This document shows, piece after piece, positions 1-12,357 of a stretch of 64,000 bases of DNA; positions within the stretch are counted from its first letter, which is position 1, and each line of letters starts with the position of its first letter. The notes below the pieces were generated by a model that was not told where the DNA came from, ran no database searches, and saw only the letters and a list, made by a program, of their open reading frames with translations. The DNA comes from Diadema setosum (lineage: Eukaryota > Echinodermata > Echinoidea > Diadematoida > Diadematidae), in contig CM067062.1 in the NCBI GenBank assembly GCA_033980235.1, forward strand, positions 6,493,900-6,557,899, read 5' to 3'. The position numbers were made by a program, and so were the translations under genes.

Positions 1-1029
1 ACGCCACAATTCCTGAAATGAGGTCTCAATGATTCCATTAATATTTGCAGGTGGTGACTTTTGTCAATGAAAATGCACAGAATGTTTAAACCCCGGATGG
101 AACATCGTGTCAAGACTTATATTAAAAGTTAAGTAACCTCCCTCAATGGCATTTCAAACCCTTCAGATGGATTTCTTGGCATGCAACTCCTTCAGCAGTC
201 ATCATCTACTTTATATGCCATATATTTCGCGAGTCTAAATTTTTGCGAATCGGGAATTCCCGACGATTTCGTGAGTGGTTAAATTTGAGATCATGGAGTC
301 CTGTACTGAACGGAAAAGAGTACACGCGTACATCACATTCACACCAGGATCAGTGTCAGTCAATATTTTTGGACATCTTTAATTTCGAGAATAGCACCTG
401 ACTCACGAAATCTGGGAGTGTAAAAACCTCGCGAAATATTTGGCGTATACAGTATATGATGCTCTCTTATTTCAAGCATTGCTTGAATTGGTACTCTGAT
501 TTCTACAAAGAGATAAAAATTGTAATTTTGACGTATTGATTTGACATTCAATGGTTTGGATTTGCACAAATCTTTTTAGAGTGAAGTTCATAGGGCTATG
601 TTTGGGTCTTGAGAATGATAACTACAGCTTTAGCAGGAAAATGACTCATGTATACAGTAGTACAAAATCACTATTTTCTGGCACTTAATTAAGCATTTGC
701 TCATAACGAATGCTACAAACGCTGTATGTGCCACACGTGCATGGCATTAATGACATGCTTCATATATGTAATATTTCTCACATCGAATATTTTGCAAATT
801 TGGACTGGTAAGATAATTTCAAGAGTGGTTCACTTTAAAATTGAGAACTACATTGACAGAATAAAAATAAATACTGTATTATCCCTTTCAGGGAAAGACA
901 TAATGTAGTGATTTCCAACCTTGGAGACTACATAACGTGCTAACAGTGAACATGCTACAATAGACAATTCAACACTCTATCATTGTCTTGAAAAATTCAT
1001 GCACAACCATCCAGGCTAATTTTTCTGAC
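1..1029. other. ESS2 intron / left edge, no exon recognised
   Basis: This stretch follows the donor site of ESS2 exon 2 on the minus strand, so it should be intron of that gene. It is AT-rich, and the short open frames on both strands show no recognisable domain. I could not find the next ESS2 exon here; it probably lies beyond the left edge. Confidence 0.5.
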
Positions 1030-1210
1030 CTGGGAGTGGTGTAATGCCAGAGGTGCCAGGCCTGGAGGTGCAGTCAGTCGAGGCATACTTAATGGCCAGT
1101 TCTCTCATCTTGACCAGGTCATTCCTCTCCATGGCCTCCATGTACTCCTTTTGTGCCTTCAGCTTCTTGAGGTCAGGGAAGAAATCCCGCTGGATGATCT
1201 TCTCTAGATC
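1030..1210 (-). CDS. ESS2: ESS2 (DGCR14) splicing factor homologue, coding exon 2
   Basis: This 181-nt exon encodes about 60 residues starting DLEKIIQRDFFPDLKKLKAQ and continuing KEYMEAMERNDLVKMRELAIKY. That is the signature N-terminal block of ESS2/DGCR14, a nuclear protein associated with late (C complex) spliceosomes. On the minus strand it is bounded by an acceptor (TTTTTTGTAG just above 1210) and a donor (CCCAG|GTCAGA just below 1030). The incoming phase is 0, matching exon 1; the outgoing phase is 1. It has no complete ORF of its own because the frame is open only between splice sites. Recognition rests on strong motif similarity; the rest of the gene is outside the window. Confidence 0.88.
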
Positions 1211-1240
1211 CTACAAAAAATTTTCATAATCATTGAGAAA

Positions 1241-1424
1241 TACAGTGCACTCCCGTTATAACACAGTTATAATGAAATTCCAGTTACAACGAAGCAAAAA
1301 TTCATGTGGCAACATCATCCACTCTACGTATTTTTATTGTTTATTAGTTCGGTTATAACGAAATTTTGATATACGAAAGAAAACTGCCTGTCCTGAGCAC
1401 TTCGTTATAACGGGAGTCAACTGT
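1241..1424. mobile_element. MITE with TA target duplication (mariner/Tigger-like)
   Basis: The ends are inverted repeats: TACAGTGCACTCCCGTTATAAC on the left and GTTATAACGGGAGTCAACTGTA on the right. Both are bounded by TA, as expected for a Tc1/mariner-type target site. At about 184 bp it has no coding capacity. It lies in ESS2 intron 1, 31 bp upstream of the exon 2 acceptor, with more copies of the GTTATAACGAA motif inside. The superfamily is inferred from the TA duplication and terminal sequence. Confidence 0.75.
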
Positions 1425-2316
1425 ATTGCTCATATCCATATGAAACCTTGCATTACATTCTGCGGTGTTATGCTGTGATACTCAACTGGTGCATACATGT
1501 ATATGACTTTGCATACAAGATGTTTATTCAAACAAATGTGAATCCATTGTATAATATCCCAAAACAAGAGACAAATGCAGGACTATAAGTGTGTCACAAA
1601 CTATAGCAGTAGAATCTGTTGAGCAGAAATCAGGATGTAGATACGTATCAATGAATTGTAACTCACAGGAGAAACTTTGACAAGGTCTGATAATTGTCCA
1701 AGCAACATATTTGTATTGAAAGCACCAAATATGAATACACATGATGTGTTTCCACATGGCACGATTCACTTGTGCAATGCTAGACTATTGCATTGTGAAG
1801 TACAATATTTGTATATCCACTTCATTCTGTTATGTGGGCAATGTTTAAAAGCAGTGCCCAGTAGCAAGGACAGTTAGTTATTGTCACAATTTGGGGTCTT
1901 ATTTTACTTCATATGTAATTTCTCTGGAAGCAGTTGTGCATATTCTCAGCTCTCAAGTGTTAACTATTATGATACACCTACATGACTAGACAAGTTTCAA
2001 ATCTGAAGTGACAATTATGTCAGGGCTGCACACTAACCTGTCTGTAGGACCAGAAGTACCCAGTTATTCTATTTATTACTGGTCCATTCCTGAAAAAGTT
2101 GCTGGTCCGACAGTGATTATTACTCACTAAATTGGTCACGGATCTTCCGATCAGTGCCAGTGTGCACCGTTGATGATAAATTTCTCTGTTTCATTAATAA
2201 GAAGGTGTGTGAAATTTGGAGTATTTGCAAGGCACTGAGAAATCTTTCACTTGATAAGCTTTGTATATGAAAACATAACTAACACATAAATTATTGGTAA
2301 GCATGAATAATTTTTT

Positions 2317-2328
2317 ATGATAATGATG

Positions 2329-2360
<32 letters not shown>

Positions 2361-2373
2361 GATGGTGATGATG
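2317..2373. repeat. (GAT)n / (GATGGT) trinucleotide microsatellite
   Basis: About 57 bp of GAT repeats interrupted by GGT units, inside ESS2 intron 1 and 60 bp downstream of the exon 1 donor site. Confidence 0.9.
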
Positions 2374-2432
2374 TAGATTCTATGGTTTTTAAAACAATAG
2401 AGGGTCTACTTGTGAAGTCTCATGGTACTCAC

Positions 2433-2555
2433 GCTGACAAAATCCTCCTCATCCAACACCTTCCTCTTAGGTGGTTTCTTCTTTGTGGTCACGACATCCA
2501 GCTCAGATGAGGCTGCAACGGCCAGGGCCTTTTCACCAGCCTTCACAAGGGCCAT
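2433..2555 (-). CDS. ESS2: ESS2 (DGCR14) homologue, coding exon 1 with start codon
   Basis: Reading the minus strand from the ATG at 2555, 41 codons encode MALVKAGEKALAV... ending KKKPPKRKVLDEEDFVS. The RKVLDEExF block is the conserved start of the ESS2 domain and runs directly into exon 2. The exon ends at GTCAGC|GTGAGT in phase 0, matching the phase-0 start of exon 2. The ATG has an acceptable context (AATAACATGGCC). A CAG a few bases upstream could be the end of a 5' UTR intron, so the transcription start may lie further right. Function (known for the family): pre-mRNA splicing and nuclear gene regulation. Confidence 0.85.
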
Positions 2556-3217
2556 GTTATTCTGCTAGCTGAATAATTAATGTATTTGATAACCCTATGT
2601 GGCATCACTTCACATTTACAGCACAGCAAAGGCATCAAGCATATTATGTTCAACTTCATGCAAATGACACTGACTCTGTTTAAGCATACATTGAAGAAAA
2701 TGTTTAACAAATTATGACTTATTAATTTCCATCTAAGGTACAGAAAACATAAATATCAGGCTGTAAATACATGAATAAAATACAACTAGGCCTATATATA
2801 TCATGAAATGAAATTCTATGAGGAATCCATAGTTCCTTCGATGAAAATCGAAGTGGATCAGATATCCAAACACAAAGTAGGCCCCCTAAATCAAAGTGAT
2901 CCAAATAAAACAAAAAGGTGGGTCCCACATGGACACATTTTAATGATTGCTTTGTTTTGGAAATCTCAACCATTTTAAAACCAAGTTTCATCAAATAAAC
3001 TTTGAATTCCTCTTAATGTGCTCTTTCATTCTATATTAACTACACAGAGCCCAGTCGCTGTACGTAGTGACACAGCATACTATACTAACAGCTTCTGGTC
3101 AGGCTAATCTAGTCTATATAAGAGGTATCTCATTTACAGTAGGTCCTAATATAAAAAAATTAATGTTGGAAATCTGAAGCGTCTAGAATCTTCAAGTTTG
3201 AAGGAGGCCAACTGAAC

Positions 3218-3260
3218 CAGAAGAAGAAGAAGAAGAAGAAGAAGAAGAAGAAGAAGAAGA
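3218..3260. repeat. (GAA)n microsatellite
   Basis: About 14 uninterrupted AGA/GAA units on the plus strand. Confidence 0.95.
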
Positions 3261-4073
3261 TATCAACTAAATGACTAAAGCTGAATGTAGCTGCACTCTA
3301 TCCCCCCCTTTTTTTTTTTAAACTAAGGTTGCACAAACATTCAGTCAAGATTGAATTTATAAATTAAGAACCGGCTATACCCCTCCCTAGGCCCTAACTC
3401 AATAGTCATAGTTAGGCCCCTACCCTAACACTAACACTACACAGCCTAACAGCGTCATTTTTTCCCTTTCAAGAAAATTAAGAAAGTGTTGTGAAATTGA
3501 TACCTTCCCAGAGATCTACATTTCTGCTGACGGGACTCTCAGGAAGGTTCCCCCAGAATAATATAAACAGAAAAAAAAATCACGGGAGTTCGATGTCGAC
3601 ATCTCCTTGTATAGATTTTCATAGCTGCCATAGCCCATGCATGGCCCTGTGGGTGGCCATGCCATCATGATCATGGCAATCGTTTAGAGCTCTTTTACCC
3701 ACACAGAATAAAAGCAAAGGGACCGTTAAAACGTTGCTTCACCGCCTTCTCTGTGATATTCGTCTGGTCACAGGGAATGCAAACAATGAGAAACATTCAG
3801 TCACACAGACCCTATAGATAAAGAGGAAGAATACATACATACCGTCTAAAGACGTATACTTCATATAATCACTCGTATTATCTTCGTTTTCATCAACGTT
3901 ATGTAGATCGTAGCAACAGAAAGCGAAGGGAATGAAGTACAGTGTGTTTACATGATTCATTCACTGCGAAATTGAATCAATCCTCTGCATACAGTACAGT
4001 TCAATACTGTACGTTTTGCTTACGATCGGATCAGTGCCATGCCCTCACTCCAGCTGCTGCTAGCCTGGCATGG

Positions 4074-4084
4074 CGTGTGTGTGT

Positions 4085-4128
<44 letters not shown>
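4074..4128. repeat. (GT)n followed by a 30-nt G run
   Basis: A GT dinucleotide tract passes directly into about 30 consecutive G. Open frames across it (poly-Gly, or Pro/His-Thr on the other strand) are artefacts of composition. Confidence 0.95.
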
Positions 4129-4129
<1 letters not shown>

Positions 4130-4819
4130 CTATCGGGATGGAGGAGGTTGCACTGTAGCAGCAGGCGTATTTCATTGAGAAACTCAAAAGTACAGTACTT
4201 TGGATACTCCCATCCAGAATAATTATGATTCTAGTTTTCATCACGTAGGTAAAATCTTATTTCGCACCGCAAGAACGTGGTCAATGAATGCGGCCGGGCA
4301 GCGTGTAAAGGAAGTACGAGTACTAGGCTCGCCTTACCTCCTTGATAAAACTAAATGGACATACCTACAACACATTATGATAATATAATAATAGGCCCTA
4401 CTACAATACACTGTTATGACGAATGTCTCTCTTTTGCATCTCCACCACCTGATTTACATAGTGTGCATCTTGTGTACACTTGGACAATGACGATTGCGTA
4501 GGCCCAATCGTTCATCGCCATTAGCAAAAGTACCGCTTCCTTCATTTCGATCTTATTTTGGCTGAGGTGCCCCCCCCCCCCCCCCGTCCACCGTCAGGTG
4601 GTTCGATTTGGGCAATTAAAATCCCGAAAAATCGTTTAAATATGGGGTCTTAAATTTTCCGAGGGTGGTTTCCACTTGCTCTTTCCCCTCTATAAACAAC
4701 CCTGTGGAGGGTCCAGAGCAGGGTTAGTTTCACAACCCTCACGAAAAATCCCCAAATAGTCGAGGTTATGTGGCCTCTTGAGGTGTTTGCTCCTGCAAAC
4801 TCGGGTCCGCGAATACAAA

Positions 4820-5098
4820 GGTCCTGTTTACCTTTGGGAAGGGTGACTTTTTTTTTTCAAGATATGAGATTTAATGCATGGTATGTGTAGGTCTAATTGT
4901 ACCACAAAACATCCTGTCATATAAATTTTTCGCCATAAAGCCTAAAATATAAAGAGATATCTGTACTATTCTCAATAAACCGTAGCTGTATCGACGGTTT
5001 AATCTGGAAACATTTTTATTACAACTATACAATTGTTCATATTTTGTATATATAACAATACTAAACATCGATTTTACCAATTCAAACTTCTGCAGTGG
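4820..5098. repeat. Dispersed repeat, copy 1 (second copy at 63726-64000)
   Basis: Same orientation and order of blocks as the right end of the window: GTTTACCTTTGGGA, TGTGTAGGTCT, AAAACATCCT, AATAAACCGTA, GGAAACATTTTTATTA and AACATCGATT. The copies differ by point changes and small indels, so this is an old interspersed repeat. No coding capacity is visible. Confidence 0.8.
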
Positions 5099-5428
5099 TT
5101 GTTTCTATCCCTAACTCACATTTTAGGACCGTATTTTAAAGCACTAATGCTGGGTTTTTGTTTCATCTGCAAATGGTAAATTATGCCTTAATCAGAGGCC
5201 CTGCGTATGTTTTGCTGCAAAGGTACGCCGGACTGGCCTTCTTTTCGCAGGGAAGTACATCTCTCTGGTGTATTCAGTAAAGGTCTCTATACGGACATTC
5301 CTGTCCATACAAGGGCTGAAATTGTGGACATTTGCACTCTTCACCTCCGAACTCTTCCTTCATTTAGGGGGTAATATATTTTGCTATCCTGCCAAACCTG
5401 TTATATGAGGTAATTTTGATGGCTTCCC

Positions 5429-6384
5429 CAGTGGCGTATCTAGGGAAAACGACGCCCGGAGCAAGCGCGAAAATTACGCCTCTAATTTCTGAAAAAGTAT
5501 TCAACCGCGGGCCCAACCCCATGGCCGGTAGGGACTTTAAAAAAGTCCACACGATGTATATGCTTTTTCCTTTGAGGGTGATTTAAATGTAATAAATTTT
5601 GATAAATTTTGGCGAGCGAGCGCAGCGAGCGAGCCGAAAGTTTTTGTATTTCAGCTTACAAAACATGGAAATCTTGTCATTTTTTTTTTTGTTATTAAAT
5701 CTTACAATTCTAATCGAGACATAGTGACGGCCTTATAGATAACGATTTATACCAACAAACTGAGGACCTGAAAAAATACTCAAAATTTAATAGTATGAGC
5801 GAGTGAGCCGAAATTTGTATATTTCTGTGTAAGAAACATTGCACGTATCTCATAGCTCGTTGTACTTGTAAATCATGCAATGCTGGCACACTGTTGTATG
5901 GTGGCTTGCCCTGTATATGAAGTAACAGTTTATGCGTCAATTGAATCCAAAAGCTTGCTAAAACTTACAAATCAGTGTGAGCATTTTTTGAACATGTTCG
6001 TATATAGGAAGTACGGGATTCTCTTCAATATATGGTTGATAATTCAAGTCATTATTAACATTATGATATGATGGCTGGTCCGGCTGGATTTCCACATACT
6101 GTCAAACTGGGGAAAAAATCGCAAAACATAAGAGTTAGTGCAAGCGATCGCAGCGAATGAGCTCCTTTTATCTTTGACTTAGGTTGGCAAATAGTTATAT
6201 CGTATAATTCTCAATAATGATATGGTGGCTAAGATATTGATGAAAGGCATATAATATAAGTTGGAGAGAGGCATATATAAGTTGTAGAGAGTCAAAATTC
6301 TTGTATTATTGCAAAGGAAATGCTGGAGTTTTCTTCAGTACATTTATTTGGTTGTGAATCGCGTTTTTCCTAGATACGCCACTG
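5429..6384. mobile_element. Non-autonomous DNA transposon, hAT-like termini
   Basis: Terminal inverted repeats begin CAGTGGCGTATCTAGG at 5429 and end CCTAGATACGCCACTG at 6384. A CAGTGGCG terminus is typical of hAT elements. The 956-bp interior has no transposase frame. It carries three degenerate subrepeats of the type GCGAGCGCAGCGAGCGAGC, near 5613, 5794 and 6140. The flanking 8-mers do not match, so the expected hAT target duplication is decayed or the two ends belong to a rearranged copy. Confidence 0.65.
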
Positions 6385-6594
6385 CTAAAACTGCGCCCTT
6401 ATTTATAGACCCCTTTTTGTGATCACCGCAAGGCAACTAATGTACCTTAAATTTGGCAGAACTGCAGAAAAAAAGTAGAATAATTAAGCACCTTAAGTCT
6501 CAAACATGAAAATTGTACTTTAAATTTCCCTTGATTATATGTGTCGCCCCCTTGTGTCCAAAAAATGGGTATTCAGCTATAAACATTGTGTATA

Positions 6595-6597
<3 letters not shown>

Positions 6598-6642
<45 letters not shown>
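6598..6642. repeat. (TA)n microsatellite
   Basis: About 22 uninterrupted TA units. Confidence 0.95.
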
Positions 6643-6647
<5 letters not shown>

Positions 6648-7441
6648 GTAAGCATGGTTATGACCTCAACAGACAAAATTTCATCAATACCTTTTATCCA
6701 GATGATTAAATGTCATCACCAAAATAATCAAAAAGTATATAAAGATACACATTTTATGAGAATTCAACTCCCTGTCTCAGTTCATGGGTTTTTCCATATT
6801 GTATGCAAAATGTTAAAGTTTGTTAATTAGTATTGTATATATGTAATATTTTATATTTGTATATGTAATATGGAATTAGATTACACCGAAAGAAGGCCCA
6901 TTACAGATTTTTGGACCACGGATATTTTTTTTTTTTTCAATGGGAAAGTAAATAAAGTTTTTTGATTTTGTACAAAACGAAATCAGGAAAAAAAATGCAG
7001 AACATTGACCGATTATTGGTCCGGTCCGTCCGGAGTGTGAAGTTTCCATAAACGTCCGACATATTTCAAAGAATTGATATGAATGTTATAATGATTGTTA
7101 GTGTTAAATATTATTGTTGATACTGGCGCATTAATCCCATGGATGTTATTTGTGTTGTATGTTCAATGTGTACCTGCAATTATCTAAAGAGATAATTGAC
7201 CTGGTTATGTGTAAAAATTTTCTTGAATAAAGAAATGACTCAATCAATCAATTTGTTGTTCTTGTTGTTTTTAATAAGGAAATGTCTGTGATGACTTATA
7301 CATGATTTGGAGGTATAAGTTAAATTCCTAATGAAGTAAATTTAAAAACTTAGAGGTTTTGTTTGTTTTTCTTTGTCATGCATTTATTTGTAATTAATAT
7401 GTATATTCAATTTTTCATCATCATCTTACTTTTACACAATA

Positions 7442-7706
7442 ATGTTCTTATCTTGCTTGATTTGGTTTTCTTCGCCACCCCCCCCCCCCCCCCCCCCATT
7501 CACCCCCACCCCCCGTCCGGGCGAGTTTTTTTTTTTTTCCTCGTTCTTGGCGCCCCAAGGAGTGTCATTTTGTCCGCGTCATCATCATGTTTTGTTCTTA
7601 TCTTGTTTGATTTGGTTTTCTGCCCCCCCCCCCCCATTCACCCCCACCCCCCGTCCGGGCGAGTTGTTTTTTTTTTTTCCTCGTTTTTGGCGCCCCAAGG
7701 AGTGGC
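7442..7706. repeat. Tandem duplication (period about 147 bp) with C- and T-runs
   Basis: Two head-to-tail units each contain TGTTCTTATCTTG, a C run, ATTCACCCCCACCCCCCGTC, CGGGCGAG, a T run, CCTCGTT and GGCGCCCCAAGGAGTG. The units start near 7442 and 7589. They differ mainly in homopolymer length. The overlapping proline-rich open frames are explained by the C-runs. Confidence 0.85.
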
Positions 7707-8401
7707 GCCAGGGACACATGCCCCCCGTGCCCCCCCCCCCCCCCCCGACACGCAACTGGGCTTCCGTTCCAAAAGCCCGTGATAAGGGGTTACAATTCTG
7801 ACCCATGCCCATCCCTAAAGGATGTATCTCTGAGAATCTTGAACAAGCATTGTGTTTGGTTGACCGGCGTCTGATTTGGAGGTGGGGTCGTGCCTTTTCA
7901 TACTCAGCTACCATAACACCATGGACCCTATACCACAATGATAACACCAATGATGGGAAGCAGCACATCTAAAAATGACAAATTTTCTGTAACAAAATTA
8001 GTAATTACCGAAGTGGACGCTGCTTGTTTATAGACACAGATAACGTTGCTTAATTAGCAAAACATAAATTAATATCGTCTACCGTTACTCTCCATGTTTA
8101 CCCTTTAACAATGTGCGAAAATGGGAAATTTTAGATTACAAATCACAATAGAACTGTAAGAGCATTTGTCTTGATTTAAGCGAGTATACATTATCATCTG
8201 CATGGGCATATCGTTTTTCTTTAAGTCCTTTTTTAGTCTTTTATCTATCTGTCGGGAGAAATATGTCTAGATCAAAGCAGGAAAGCATGTTTGGAATGTT
8301 ATTGAAATGCTATTGACAGGAAGCACGCGCATGAATCAATTATTTAACGAGCTTTGAAGGCCTATGAGTAGCAGGACCATGAGTATATAACCATTATTAT
8401 A

Positions 8402-8690
8402 CTTCCCACCACTTTTTATGAAAAGAAGCTCTGACGAGGAGAAGAAGAGGAAGAGGAAGGCAGGAAAGAAGAATAAGATTCAGAAGGACGTAAAAGGAAG
8501 AAGAGGAAGAAGATGATAAAGGAAATGATGAAGAAGAGTGAAAAGTAGATGATGAAGAAGTGGAAGAAAAAAAAAAGAAGTGAGAAGCAAAGAAGAAGAG
8601 GAAGGAAAGCAAAGAAAAAGAAACAAATCCAAAGAAACGGAGTAGGAGAACGATAAAGATAAAGAAGAAGTTTAAAATGATTACGAAGTT
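8402..8690. repeat. Polypurine (GA/GAAGA-rich) tract
   Basis: Nearly all plus-strand bases over about 250 bp are A or G, mostly GAAGA and GGAAG words. The serine/leucine/phenylalanine-rich minus-strand frame (8397-8612) is its translation shadow. Confidence 0.8.
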
Positions 8691-8811
8691 AGCACGTGTT
8701 CACTAGTTTATCACACGAATACACACAAACGCACACACTCAAACACACACACGCACAATACCCAAACACTTTGACAATGAAAGCAATTTACTGGCAAGTA
8801 AACATTCCGAT

Positions 8812-8847
<36 letters not shown>

Positions 8848-11788
8848 TACATGTAACTAAACCTGTCTAACGAAATCAATGTATTATATGATTCATTTTC
8901 ATGATCTATAACAAACAAATTGTCGATGCAACAGTATAAATTCTGTAATCTGAAACATAAGAATCCCGTACACATAGATCTAGCAATGACTGTCCTCAAT
9001 ATTTCATAATTTAAGTCCTTTATTACGATATAAAGTTAGCCTCATCGACAAAAGGTAGCCCCTTTGTTCTTAGCACCGATCTTGTTCGGGCCGTTTCCTT
9101 TTCTCTCGCATTGCCAGACACCAGGTTTCACACTTGGGTGAAGAGAGGACTACCACAATTTGTAAACATTTTCGATAATGTCCTCTCTAATTTATGCACC
9201 GGACAGCTAGGATTCTAACTAAGGGCCTGTCCACTCACCCAGAGCCTCAAATTTTATTTTACCTCGCTGTCCATTACTTTGGTGATCTTTATGTAAGGTC
9301 GGTCTCACAAAAACAAAAACAGAAGTAGAGATATAGAAATAAAAACTCATTATCATACAATAGGAACAATAAATCGTAAAATTCCGCTCTATACATTTTG
9401 AACCATGAGCTTATGATCACTTACATTATCATATAAGAGCAAATTGTAGAGACGGAATGAATATAATATTTAAGATCATATTATGCATGATGAATATTCT
9501 AAGTAGCAGGACTCGTATGTGAATTACATAATATGCAAAAAAAAAATATATTTCAAAAATTAGAAGAAATTAGATAATTTTGGTCATATTTCAAAACCAT
9601 GCTAAAGATGGTTGACAGTGTACACATACCATTCTATATGCAACCTGTATGGTTATTTAAAGAGCACATTTCTCTATACATACTATAATATTTTCATGGG
9701 AGTATCATTAAAGATAGAAAGTTATGCAATTAGTTACTTACATCAGTATATTATTCAGAAATTCTCAAATTGCTTTACTCTACCCTTATTGTATCTGTTA
9801 GATAATAATTGTGTACAATCTCTTTCAATCATAACACTCTTTCTGTATAGACTCAATTGCGCAATGTCGAAAATACACACACTACAACAGTCTCCGGACT
9901 GAAGTATGTGCTGTGCTGAAATGAATGAATGAATTGAAATGAAATGAAAACAATAATATGCTTTGTATAAAATTCAATGGAAGCTTATCAATAAACCGAC
10001 ATTGATTCTAACTGTCAGAAAACCATATAGAATATTGTTTTGGGATTGTTGATAGTTTCATTAAAGAGCAGGCATTGTCTTGACATTTTTTGGTCCGGAA
10101 TGAATCGATGTTATGAGTACTCTGCTGGAGTGCTTAAGAGACGAACTAATATCAAAAGAAAAAAAAATGAAAGAAATGGATTCTTTATCATTATAATGAT
10201 AATGGTATCAGTCTATTCGCTCACCAAAAAAAGTAGGCATCATCAATGGTTCATAGATTGTCTTCTAAGGGATGAAAGAGTGCGTACATTAAATATGTTT
10301 TGTCGTCGTCGTCGTTGTTGTTGTTTTTTGTTTGTTTGTTCGTTTGTTTGTTTGTTGGTTGGTTGGTTGTTGTTGTTGTTTCCTTTTGACCACACTTCCT
10401 CTACAAAATTGGATGACGAATGTGAAGAGAAGTATCGTCCCTGTTCAATGACTTAGTTTTACGGTCACTATCTTAAGAATCCAATGATTCAATTTGATCG
10501 TAAGCAACTTCTCTTAATAAATGATTTTTTTTTTTTTAACTTGCCGACCAGTTAAGAGACTTGTAACGTTTGATGTACGCTGCCTCTCTCCAACACTCTT
10601 AATATTGTGCTATAACAGAACGTTCTTGCATTATCATGATTATGGAACAATATGAGTATAAAACGATAAACATCTCGAATAATTATTTCGAGATGTATTA
10701 CAAGCTGCAGCACTTCTCTGTGCAGTGGTGAGCAAACCTATATACACTATTATATGACGTATAAAATCACCTGACGTATATTCATCCGCTGTACAACCAA
10801 GATCTGATATCCGGAGGATTCAGCGTGTCCATGTCGTGATTTGCGGAAGATGTTGCGGTCAGCAATGGACACAGGGCGTAATTTGTGTTGGCTTTTCCCT
10901 CGAGCACGGAGATCAAGTGAAGGTTAAGTCTTAACCGACAAGATTTCCGATGACTAAATAAACCATAATATCAAAGCATAATCTGTAGGCCCTTATCATA
11001 TCCCGTCTGGACGCCGCAAAGCGGTTATTTGCTTCTAAAAAAAAAAAAAGGTTCTGTGGATAAAAAGAGAACTTTCGCGTATAGGTCCAAATTTCTACAA
11101 CGGTCAAGTCAAGCTCAATCTGCCCTTGTACCCATTAATCTGCCCTTTAACGTGCGATATAAAATTTTACTTGAGCGATTTTTTTTTTTTTTTTTTTTTT
11201 TGGTGTGGTCCTAATACCGTCAATATTGGTCAGTAGGCCAAATGAAAGGCACGAGATATGAAACGAAACATTTATTGTATACCTACAATCTGATTGCATA
11301 TTACCTATAGAAAGTTCGTATTGGTACTTTTGCATATCAAATGGAAACGGATTGCTACCTGTATACTCATGTTTGTTTCATTACATTTAGAGTCAAATCA
11401 AACAAACAGAACGGTTAAAGCTCAACAAAATCGGACAAACTGTGAAAAGAGCTTTTAGAGCTTTAAACTTTTACCTGCTTGTCAAAAATAATAATGGTGA
11501 TGCAAGTTAAATGAGCGGCTTGAGCTTTCATGGATCACCTCTGCATACTTTTGCACACGAATTTTCACTGATTTTGGAATGAATGTAAAACAAACAAATT
11601 AAAAAACAAAAACAAAGCACAAAGATAAGATCCCTCGTATCATTCTAATCTAGCGTTGTTAAAACGTTTTGAAAATTCATCGACAAGAAGAGTTTTGAGT
11701 AGGATTCAGAAAAATTGACTCTGAAGGCCATCAGGCAGTACTAATGACATGATAGGTGCAAAGGTAAAACTCACTCCTCAGTGTTTTG

Positions 11789-12357
11789 GTTAAAGGGAAG
11801 ATAAACCCCAGGAACAATGTGGATTGAGTGAAAGCAGCAACATTAGTAGAACACATCAGTGAAAGTTTGAAGAAAATCGGACAATCGATGCAAAAGTTAT
11901 GAATTTTTAAAGTTTTGGTGTTGGAACCGCTGGATGAGGAGACTACTAGAGGTTATGACGTATGAGTGGACAACAATACCAAGAAAATATAAAGAAAATA
12001 CTACAAAAATCCATTTTTCACGAAAATTACAAATTCCATCAACTTGATATTGACATAATGTTAGGGGCAGCAATTATTCCCCTTGCTTTCTGAAAGTGGC
12101 TGGTCCACTGCTCTTTCATAATTCTAGAAAAGTGAATTTTTGTTGAATTTCCTTTATATTTTCTTTGTATTGTTGTCCACTCATACGTCATATCCTCTAG
12201 TAGTCTCCTCATCCAGCGGTTCCAACACCAAAACTTTAAAAATTCATAACTTTTGCATCGACTGTCCGATTTTCCTCAAACTTTCACTGATGTGTTCTAC
12301 TAATGTTGCTGCTTTCACTCAATCCACATTGCTCTTTGGGTTTACCTTCCCTTTAAG
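11789..12357. mobile_element. Foldback MITE, ends TTAAAGGGAAG / CTTCCCTTTAA
   Basis: The left arm (about 11789-11990) and right arm (about 12145-12357) are inverted copies. Examples are CCGCTGGATGAGGAGACTAC against GTAGTCTCCTCATCCAGCGG, and ACAATGTGGATTGAGTG against CACTCAATCCACATTG. Ends carry TTAA, suggesting a TTAA target. There is no coding capacity; the short frame over the right arm is fortuitous. Confidence 0.85.

Larger units (their letters stand above)
2556..4819. other. Upstream flank of ESS2, no coding sequence recognised
   Basis: This holds the probable ESS2 promoter or 5' UTR region plus microsatellites. Short open frames on both strands lack domains or splice-supported continuity. 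No clear TATA box or CpG-rich promoter could be placed. Confidence 0.5.
6643..11788. other. Intergenic region rich in low-complexity DNA
   Basis: No gene recognised. Contents by position: a possible LINE-type tail ending (AATC)n near 7230-7252, the poly-C duplication at 7442, a one-sided purine tract at 8400-8690, a T28 run at 8817, (AATG)n near 9920 and a GTC/GTT/GTTTG compound repeat at 10299-10382. Open frames here are short or compositionally biased. Confidence 0.5.

Noticed and set aside
5364..5552. Minus-strand frame at the left end of the hAT-like element
   Set aside because: Spans the transposon boundary and has no transposase motif.
7363..7801. Overlapping proline/phenylalanine-rich frames
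   Set aside because: Produced by C- and T-runs of a tandem duplication in several frames at once.
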